DNA from: Austropuccinia psidii
Taxonomy: Eukaryota; Basidiomycota; Pucciniomycetes; Pucciniales; Sphaerophragmiaceae
Direction: 5' to 3'
DNA length: 64,000 bases
Assembly (NCBI GenBank): GCA_023105745.1
Contig: JALGQZ010000009.1
Location: forward strand, 18,276,564-18,340,563
Part shown: one piece after another, positions 55,287-64,000 of the stretch
Numbering within the stretch: position 1 is the stretch's first letter
Layout: every line of letters begins with the position of its first letter
The notes under the pieces: generated by a model
Told to the model about the DNA's origin: nothing
Databases searched by the model: none
Seen by the model: only the letters and a program-made list of their open reading frames with translations
Position numbers and translations under genes: made by a program

Positions 55287-58200
55287 TGTAAGGTTTGACT
55301 ATGAAACAATAAGTAAAAATTACTAATATTTTGCTTATTGTACTATGAATGTCCTTAAAAATGAAATAAATAAGATAAAAATAATTATAATAATAAAGAA
55401 TTATTATAATTACGGCGTAAAAATAATTATATTATCAATTAAATATGATAATATAATTTATATTATAAAATATAATATAATAAAATAAATATATTAATAT
55501 AAAATAATTAATATATTTAATGGCACTTTATTATTGTTACAAACAAATAATAAAGGTGTAAAAAAATTTTTTTTATTAATAAAAAACAACTAATAAAAAT
55601 AATATTACTAATATTAAAGTTATAAATTAATATAAATACTATTTATATTAATTAAAGAATTATTAAAGTAATAATAAAGAGAAAATTATTATAATAAGAG
55701 AAAATTACCTACTTTTAATACTTAATATAATAATTTTGAAATATTTTACGCCAAATAATGTAAATACAACTTATCTAAATTGTATTTACAATAAAAAATA
55801 GAGAAAATTACAAATATTCTTGATTTTTACGTGGAAATGAGATTTTAGAGAGATTTTTAGCAAAAACAATTAAATAAATGATTTAATCACGTCAAAATTG
55901 ATGATTATAATAAGATGATTGTTGGTCTTTAATAATATAAAAGACTTATATATAAAGAATAAAGATTTACCTTTTAATTTAATTGATTTAATGTTTTTGA
56001 TGTGTCTGAGGGGAAAACAGAGGAAAAAGAGCTCTATTTATAGTAAATACCTCCCTCCTAGAGTCCAACAGGCTTCTAGTAGACGTGTACTGATCATATC
56101 CACTGGAGTTGATCAATATTTTAAGGTTTGGTGATGATTACATCATGATCAAACCATATTACATCATTATTAGGCCATTATTTAGAGTTATCACTATAGC
56201 TCTATGTTTGATGATGTCAAAGGCTTGGCAGAACCCCAAAATTTGTGGATTTTATTAGTCTTAATCATAAACTAATAGTATTCACCAATTCTATCACTTT
56301 TATGACTGTTAAACTTAATTTAAGGTTACAGTACGTGATCATAAATGATCAAGTTAAGCTCAAACTTTGATCCATAATAACCTTTAAGATTTACACGCTA
56401 AAGCAATTCAGAGAGTGAATTATAATAGCTTGGAATAACCTTATTATGCTTCCAAGAGCATTTTGTTAAATCATCAAAACTCTATTTTTGATGATTTTTC
56501 TTGTAACTCATCTTTTCTGTCGAAATTTAATATTTTAAACTTCAAACTATGATTTCAAGGGGTTATACCTTGAATATTATAATAAGAAATACATCATTAT
56601 TCACGAATGAACTAGTAGAATCCAACTGTCTACTTTCTTTTAAGTTTGGACCACTTTCACAACAAAGTGGTCAACAGCTCTGTTGATTTTAAACAATAAT
56701 TCCTTACAGGTTTCAACCTTGTTTATAGCTTGTGAAATAAACTTCATTTCTGTATTCCTACAGTAGTTACATGATGACTTTATTTTTGGTTAATCACTCT
56801 ATCATGCATGTTTCAACAGATATTAGCTAAAATCCTTGAATGTATGCGTTGACCAAAAAAGTGCATATATTCAGTGTCAGGATGAGTCTATGTTGAAGTG
56901 GTAATAAAGCTATTTACAACTAAAACTATGAGTGTGACACGTGGAAAATAGCTTAAAAAATATTTATAAGGGTTAAAGATGGATTTAATTTAAAATATAA
57001 GGGCTTTACTATAATGGATATAGTGGTGGTGAGCGCTGTTGAAAGCCCTGGGTGCAGCTTTACCGGTTGGGTCACAATAATAAAGACTACAATACTTTAA
57101 TTTAAGAGTATACCTCATTATTAACCAAGAGTAAAACTGTTTTTGACAGCTTACTACGTAGGTTATTCAAGAGCAGGATGAGGAGACAATTCTGGCTGTG
57201 AAAAGCATCCTTTTTATCCTGAAATGGGGTGGAAAGGGTGCTAGACCTTTCCACCTAGAGGAAGTGAAGATTTTTTCACTTTCTAGTACTGGCTTGTGGT
57301 TTTCAAAAAGCCTGTATAGCCTGTATTGGGCTCAGATGTGGTTTTGAAACCACATCTGGGCGGTTTTCACCAATACAGGGTGAAAACCTTCATCTGGGGA
57401 CCTCACAGCCTGATTCTGACGTGTATGACGCGTAGAATGCTGTACAGAAGCTGTATAGGACCCCAGTATTGACTGACATATGAGTTATTGAAGTAAAAAC
57501 ATGCTTCTTTGTCTATTTGACACCTCATATTCATGATTATGGGATATTATCCCATGGTAAGGCTGTATATGACAGCAGGTGGGATTTTAACCTTAAAATA
57601 GCCATAACTTTGTCAATTCTTGAGATATCAACCTCAAAATTGGTTCAGTGTGTAGCCCTGTATGTGCTCTACACAATGGTACCTCATTTAATATGGGTAT
57701 CATTCAATATGGCAAAGTTATCCCTTGTACAAGATTTTTGTACATTTGCGTGTTTTAGGCAAAAGCTGTATTGAGCTTGTTTGCCCCATAACTTCTGCAG
57801 TAGTTGAGATATGGGGAAGTGGATGCCACCATCAGATATCCCTGATTGTGCTCTTTCCAAAAAGACCCCACTTCAGGTATCCCACACTAAAACTGTAGAA
57901 GTTAGATGAGAGGTGAATGTTTTGTTCACCCTTATTTGGCCTGAAATTGACCATAACTCCAGTAATATTGGTGCTAGCTCAGTTTGGCTGGTACCATTGG
58001 ATAGCCCTGGCTTAGAGCTTCATTTTGAGTACCCATTTGATTTGGTTAAGCCTCTCCTTTTAGATTTTAGATGAGAGGTGAAAATTAAGGTTTATGCTCA
58101 GCAATAACTTTGAGCAGGAATAACTTTGTTATGTCTAGTCCTATGGTGATGGGACTTATATTTTCAGGAAGAGGTGAGTTTCCTCTTTCCTTTGATACCT

Positions 58201-58712
58201 TTTGAGCTAATTTGGCTCAATTCCATGTTTTGGTGGTATCTTGGCTATACCATTGGTTTATGGTATTTTGGCTGTCATGCTTGTGCTCTGGTTTTGAGTC
58301 ACAGGCTGACATTCAGGTTAATTCCTTAAGTATTGATTTTGAAGCTTAGCTTCTCAATTGTTTTATATGTGGAACTTTATGGAGAATCCAATGGAACCAT
58401 TCATTTCACATGTTGTTTCATTGGTCCCTGAAACAAATAAGGATTTGTGTTTTTATAAGGTATTATTACTTATAACTTATTAAATATTGACTTTACAGAT
58501 ATGCCATAAAAATGGTATATGTGTATTTTACCATGGGGAATCCAATGGTATCATTCATTTCACATGTTTACTCATTGGTCTTTCAGCTAAACCAAGTTTT
58601 ATGCCAATTTATGGTATTTTTGTAGCTTTAAGGTAATTATTTTTAATGTATAATTATATTAAATATTTCATGTGATCTTTTTGGGTATGTGGTCATATCT
58701 CAAAGGTTCACA
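55287..58712 (-). repeat. 3' LTR of B1, split by a solo A LTR
   Basis: Begins TGTAAGGTTT in plus orientation and ends GGTTCACA at 58712. After removing 56875-58316 the length is about 1984 bp, close to the 2052 bp of the B2 LTR. The following bases on the element strand side (GGTGGTAGGGAA) are the likely polypurine region. Confidence 0.85.
56875..58311 (-). mobile_element. Solo A LTR with TTCAG duplications
   Basis: Plus-orientation ends TGTCAGGATG and GGCTGACA. TTCAG stands at 56870-56874 and 58312-58316. The uninterrupted target is seen in the B2 LTR near 48200 (ATATATTCAGGTTATT). 1437 bp, no internal genes. The dyads are intact (57340-57400). Confidence 0.95.
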
Positions 58713-58757
58713 TTCCCTACCACCAAAAAAGATTGTACGACAATCTGATATGTGTAC

Positions 58758-61748
58758 TTAGGGTATCATCCACTCTCCTATGTCTTCAATAGACTTTGTT
58801 AGTCTTGAAGCTCTATAATGCTTAACTTTTCTATTTTTCAGGCTTTCCTTCATGTCTGAATCTCCTAGTAGTTTATCAGAATTTTTCATATCTTTCTCAA
58901 GTAGCCCTTCATCTTCTTGAGTTGAATTTCTATACCTTACAAGGTATTCTCTTTCTTTTTTGTTTCTTGTCCTTCTTTCTTTAAGGACTTTTACTATTTT
59001 CTTTTCCTCTCCTTCTTCAAAGGGGGTAATTTCAAGTGGGGGTTTATTTCTTAGTGGAAATAACTCCTTGTTACTTGAGCTTTAAGGTTTTATCAGACTT
59101 ACAGAAAAAGTAGGGTGTTTGTTCATTAGTTCACCTGTGAGTTCCAATTGCACAGCATTGGGTCCATGAAGTGCTTTTATCATAAATGGTCCTGCAAAGG
59201 AATCTTTTAATTTCTTTGGGCCTTTTATGTTGTTGAAATTAAGGGTTGATACTAGGACCAAGTCTCCTATTTTGAAATAAGGTGGCTTATGACTTTTATT
59301 ACATCTTTCTATTGCATATTTGAAAGAGTCTTGCATACATCTTTTTGCATGGTGTCTTGCCTTGTCAAGCATTATCTTAAAACTGCTTTCTGTTGGATGT
59401 ATATCCACTAAGTCCTTTTTGAGGGTATCATAAGGAAGTCTTGGATTCCAACCTTTTTCTAACATTGCTGGTGTTATGCCAGTAGAAGAATGGATTGATG
59501 TTTTATATGCCAGTTCAAGAGCTGGTATTAGTGTTCACCAATCATGGGTAAAACCATCAGAATCTTTGAATTCTAGTCCATAATCACAGAATCTTCTGAT
59601 CATGTCCTCTAAGGTCTGTATCATTCTTTCTGCTAAACCATCAGTTTGAGGATGGTAAGCTGTTGAGAATGATAACTTTGTCCCAAACAAATTATGGAGA
59701 TTTGTCCATAATGCTGAAGTGAACTTTGGGTCTCTGTCACTTATAATATTCTGGAATAAGCCTGTATGGCTAATAACTTTGTTCCATATCATTATGGCTG
59801 TGTCCATAGCTGTGTCATCTTTATGACATGGTAGGAACATGGGAGTTTTGCTATACCTGTCAACCAATACTAGGCATGCATTATAGCTTCTGTCTCCTCC
59901 TGGAGGTAACGCTGTTACCCAATCCATATGAGCTATTTCCCAAGGGGATTTTGGTTCTTGGATTTGAATCATCATTCCAAATTTCTTTCCTGTGGCTCTG
60001 TTGGCTTTTTGACATCTGTCACAGGTTTGGTAGTATTCTATAACATCTTTCTTCCAATTTGGCCACCAAGAGCAGGTTTTCACCCTCTCTAGTGTTCTGT
60101 CTTCTGAAAGGTGTCCAGCTGCAACACTATCATGACACTCATGTAAAAAAGTGTTGATCAGGGTTCTATCTGTTAAGGCCATAACACATGTGTGTTTTGT
60201 GCTATGGTTAAGGATTCCATCTAGGAGGTGGAATCTTCCTTCATCATATGCCTTTTTCCATGTTTCAAGTGATGGGTCTTTGCAGTCTTTCATTAGAAGT
60301 TGGCTTGATATATGGCAATTTTTGTCTATCTTATAGCTTTCTTTAACTTGGCTAAAGAATTCTGTGCCAATGTCTGTAACACATATTCCTTCTATATGGT
60401 GTTCTTCTTGTGGTACCCATGCTGGATTGTCAGGGGTATTTGCTAGAGCCCATCTGCTAAGCCCATCTGCATTTTGATGAATATTACCAGATTTATGAAC
60501 AATAGTCATATTTCCTCTATATTCTTGGATAGCAATTTGCCATCTCAGCATATGTCTATTTGGAGTTTTCATATTTAATAGAGATTTTACAGCATTACAG
60601 TCTGTAATCACATCAAATACTGTTCCATCCAAGTAGTAAAGTAATTTTTCTAAAGCCCACACTAAGCAGAGGCATTCCATTTGGCTTGCTTCATATCTTG
60701 CTTCTGTTGACTTTATCTGTCTTGAAATAAAACAAAATGGTCCTTCCACTGGTTTATCATTGATAATTTGTGTCTGGTGTAGTGCAGCACCCAGTCCTTC
60801 TCCACAAGCATCAATGTAAAGCTTGAAGGGTAGTTTCCAATCTGGCATTAGAAGAAATGGGGCATTTGTTAGGGAATTTTTCAATTCTTCATCTGCCTTG
60901 ACTCTTTCTTCTGTCATTTCATAGACTGTTTGTTGGTCACATAGCTTATACAAGGATTTAGAAATTTTTGCAAAGTCCTTTATATGCTGTCTATAGTAAC
61001 CAGAAAATCCTAGAAATAATTGCATTTCTTTTTTGGCTTGAGCTATTGGCTTAAGTAGTACTGCTGCTACTTTATTCTTGTCCATGCCTAGACTAAGTCC
61101 AGATACAACATGTCCTAGTGCTTTTAATTCACTGTATGCAAAATGACATTTTTTCAAGGAAATTTTCATATTCACTTGGACTATTTTTTGTAGTACCCTT
61201 TCTATTATTGTAAGGTGATTTTCCCAGGTTTCTGAGCAAACTATGATATCATTAATATAGATAATTAACCATACTTCTGATAATTCTTCAGGAAATATGG
61301 TATTCATCATTCTTTGATAATGGGAAGGTGAATTTTTTATGCCAAATGGCATTCTTAAGTATGCAAAAATTCCACAATGGACTATTATCCTCAGTAGTTT
61401 TTTGGCATTGTCTGTTAAGAAATTCTGATGAAAACCCTTCAAGGCATCCATGGCTGTGATGAACTTAGCTTGTGACAATTGTGTCAATGTCTCATGGATC
61501 CTGGGTATTGGATAACTTTCTGGAATGGTATAGGTGTTCAGGGCTCTGAAGTCTCCTACCATTCTTGATTTTCCATTATGCCAAGCTATAATGACAGGTG
61601 TAGTGACTTCTACCTGTTCATTATGTCCTACCTTTCTTAATACTCCAAGGTCCATTAATTCTTTAATGTGTACCTCTAAGGCTTCTCTAGCCCTTGGGCT
61701 AGCTGGGTAAGCAGGTCTCCTTAGTAAAGGTGGGTAAGGCTTTTCCAC
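58758..61748 (-). pseudogene. Pol of B1 (RT, RNase H, integrase)
   Basis: One frame of about 997 codons with two stops: TGA at 59537-59535 (THDW then TLIPAL, where B2 has a Cys codon) and TAA at 59084-59082 (after SLIKP). [26 protein letters not shown], and the active site YIND (residues 164-167; the first Asp codon is AAT at 61253-61251). RNase [13 protein letters not shown], a [12 protein letters not shown] helix, VITDCNAV. Integrase: [11 protein letters not shown] and [41 protein letters not shown]. The tail (KERRTRNKKEREYLVRYRN) is chromo-like, ending at TAA 58760-58758. RT should be inactive. Confidence 0.88.
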
Positions 61749-63433
61749 ATTAAGAATTTGTCAGTTTCAAAGGAATTTTTGTACTTAAATAAGAGGTCAA
61801 TAAATTTTTCTTTCATTTTTTCTGTTAATTCTTGATTGAATTCTGCCTCTTTAAGTTGCTCAGATATAAAAAGTTCCTTTTCTGGAATTTTTTCTTCATT
61901 CTTAATAACTGTGATTTGTTTTTTGTTATTTAAGAAGCCAAACTTTTGTCTTTTGTTGTCTCCTATGGTAAAATATCTATCCTTTTGGTTAGAGATATCT
62001 ATACCATAAATTGATAAGTAGTCATTCCCAAGTATGAAGGAATTACTAATACAGTTGTCCATTACTACAAACTCTACTTTTATTCTGACACATTTTGAGG
62101 GATGAGGAAAAATTAGTGTTAAATAAATTATTCCAAGGGGCTTCATGCTCTCACTTGCACTACTAAATGTGACACCTTGTATTGGCATAAGTTTTTCTTG
62201 CCAGTCTGGGACAATGGTTTTTAAATAACTTTTACAAACACAGGTGCAATATGCTCCTGTATCTAAGTTAACTTTTCCTTCTTGGTTATCAACCATAACA
62301 ATACTAATACTTGATTTTTCAGCTGTATATCCCATTCCTCTTGCAGGTTTGGCTCTATACATTTTGGCATCTTGTATGTTTGTCAGGTTTGGGTTAGATG
62401 TCCCAACTTGTGGTAAGTTTGAGTTAACATCCAGTACTTCATAAATTACTTCAATATTGTTAATTTGTGCATTAATTATATTGATTTCATCACTTTCTGA
62501 ACTTTCTGATTCTTCTGTCTCTTTTCCAGAGTCAGATTCCTCTTCTTTGTCATTGTGGTTTTCTGTTTCCACAATTTCATTAATCTTTGCCTTCTTAAGG
62601 CAATTATTGGCTAAGTGTCCAATACCTCCACATTTATGGCATTTTCTTTGCTCATTATTGTTGGATGTATTGGGCTTGAAGGATTCTTTTGATTTATCTT
62701 TTTTGATAAATGGTTTATTTGGGCTTTTAATGTCCAATTTCTTCCAAGTCCTGCCAATTTTTGTTCTTGTCACTATGTCTTCTAGTGCATTAATATACTC
62801 TTCTGTGGAGCATGGTTCTATACACCTGCTTCTTAGGGCATGTTCTAGCTCTCCTCCACATTTCTTGAGTATTTTCATATGCACCATTCTTTGTGACATT
62901 TCTGGGTACAATGAATTAAGTCTTTCAACTTGTTTCAAGAACCAAGTTAAAGGTTTGTCTTTGTCTGGGTCAAAGAAAGAATTTTAAAATGCATTTTCTA
63001 TTTTGTACCTCCAGGCATCATTAACCCACTTGTTGATTCTTTCTTGTTTCCACCAAGACCAGGTATTCTTGCCATTTGTTTGCCTTATGCCACAATACCA
63101 TCTTTTTGCAGATTTCTCAAACAATGAATGTAATCTTGCAGTGATTAATTCATCTGGTATGGCATAATCTTCTTGTAGCATGTCAATTGTTTTGATAAAT
63201 GACATGTGGTCATATTCACCCTCTCCTGTGAATGTTGGCCATTCTTTCAATTGAGGTGCTTCCTTCATTAAGACTTGGTTATTGTCTTGGTGAATCAAGT
63301 CTGTCATGAATGGATTTGTTAATTCCTCTTTTGGTTCAACCGGGCTTCTTATGTGTGAAAATGATGTTGATAACTTTGGCATATTTAAGTTAGCCTCATT
63401 AATTTGATCCATTTTTTCAGTAATAAGCCTTAT
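61721..63433 (-). pseudogene. Gag-protease of B1
   Basis: From ATG 63412 (MDQINEANLNMP) one frame runs to TAG 61723-61721, broken by TAA at 62986-62984 (ENAF then NSFFDPDKDK; B2 has CAA). Capsid core: WPTFTGEGEYDHMSFI. Zinc knuckle CHKCGGIGHLANNC near 62645-62600. Acidic Glu/Ser linker. Protease VNLDTGAYCTCV near 62270. The last codons ([11 protein letters not shown]) run into the pol start in the wrong frame: compared with A, about 15 codons linking protease and RT are deleted there. It is colinear with A gag. Confidence 0.85.
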
Positions 63434-64000
63434 TTAACTTTGAATGTCATCTTTCAGATGCATTCTTGCTTCATCACTCTTTTCCACATGGCTCAAAAGT
63501 AATTTTTGGTGTAATGAAGTCTTTCCTTCAAATTTTTCTACAGAAATACTTAATTTGTTTAATTTTTCTGTAAGATTGTCAATACTCACATCATAATTGA
63601 TTGTCAAAGTTTTTTCTTTGATATCACTTATGTATTTGTGCAACTCTTGTTGTCCTTGTATTAATTTCTGAGTATTGTCAATTAATACCTTTGGTTTATT
63701 ATTTTCACCCATAAATTTTATGTTATCAATTTCTTTCTTATTTTGTGCAACAAGTCTTGTTAAAGATGATAAGCTATTATTTATTTCTTGGAAAGATAAT
63801 AAACTATTCTTAATGTCTTTAATAGGTAAAATACTATTTTTAAGCTCCGTTAAATTTTTTACAACATCAGGAGACAAGGTTATTTCTTTGGGAAATGGGG
63901 TTGTCTCATTCTTTGTTCCTCCTTGTCTTTGAATTCCATCAAAGTTCTGGCCATGTTGAAGACATTGTCCATGGCATTTTTTTGGATTTTGGGGATCCTG
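63434..64000 (-). CDS. Upstream coiled-coil ORF of B1, cut by the window edge
   Basis: Open from the window end to TAA 63436-63434, at least 188 codons. The part in view starts QDPQNPKKCHGQCLQHGQN and then has heptad-like Leu/Ile/Lys patterns (NLTEKLNKLSISVEKFEGK, SLHQKLLLSHVEKSDEAR), suggesting a coiled coil. It is in the same frame as gag, and the same TAA ends the B2 copy. In A the matching coiled-coil region is fused to the capsid core without a stop. It may be a Gag N-terminal domain, made alone or by readthrough. Confidence 0.55.
   Translation of the reverse strand, partial: QDPQNPKKCHGQCLQHGQNFDGIQRQGGTKNETTPFPKEITLSPDVVKNLTELKNSILPIKDIKNSLLSFQEINNSLSSLTRLVAQNKKEIDNIKFMGENNKPKVLIDNTQKLIQGQQELHKYISDIKEKTLTINYDVSIDNLTEKLNKLSISVEKFEGKTSLHQKLLLSHVEKSDEARMHLKDDIQS

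Larger units (their letters stand above)
55287..64000 (-). mobile_element. B-family element B1, 5' end outside the window
   Basis: 3' LTR, pol, gag-protease and the start of the upstream ORF are in view; the 5' LTR would lie beyond 64000. It interrupts A2 at 55281/55287. Its reading frames are much better kept than in B2: a few stops, one deletion and one catalytic change. Confidence 0.9.

Noticed and set aside
1..64000. Plant or animal origin of the window
   Set aside because: Gypsy elements occur there too, but the 55-80 nt introns, chromo-like integrase tails and FIDDGG-type RT fit basidiomycete fungi better.

Overview
The window contains no recognisable single-copy host gene. It is almost entirely LTR retrotransposons of the Ty3/gypsy (Metaviridae) type, intact to fossil, in AT-rich DNA. 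A short GT-AG intron of fungal size, chromodomain-type integrase tails and very long LTRs (about 0.76 to 2 kb) point to a fungus. From memory, the polyprotein families look like those that fill the huge genomes of rust fungi (Pucciniales), Austropuccinia psidii in particular. That species assignment is recall plus inference, not a database result. Family letters A to E are mine.

Left part (1-8065): the cut end of an A-family LTR, a gag-like relic, a decayed minus-strand element (E1), and the integrase tail and 3' LTR of a related plus-strand element (E2) that abuts E1 head to head at 5738.

Central nest (8066-48613): an old minus-strand B-family element (B2) is split by three layers. A solo LTR of another family (D, 8124-10045) sits in its 3' LTR, flanked by TATTG duplications. 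A giant plus-strand C element (11914-40854) interrupts its integrase. A nearly intact A element (12711-22408, two 1439-bp LTRs, ATCCA duplications) lies inside the 5' LTR of C. C is unusual. Between its protease and reverse transcriptase it has a second, diverged copy of a C-terminal protein module and about 7.2 kb without pol. That stretch carries short stem-loop motifs, some with paired compensatory changes, and a compact candidate gene of different base composition.

Right part (48614-64000): a B-like integrase fossil and an E-type LTR piece, then a decayed minus-strand A element (A2). A minus-strand B element (B1) is inserted in A2, and a solo A LTR (TTCAG duplications) is inserted in the 3' LTR of B1. 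Both stacks are consistent with repeated activity of the same families.

Functionally the elements encode Gag (capsid, zinc knuckle), retropepsin, reverse transcriptase, RNase H and integrase. Every copy in view has at least one disabling lesion. The A element has only two obvious ones: an in-frame TAA before the RT and a one-base deletion in the integrase.
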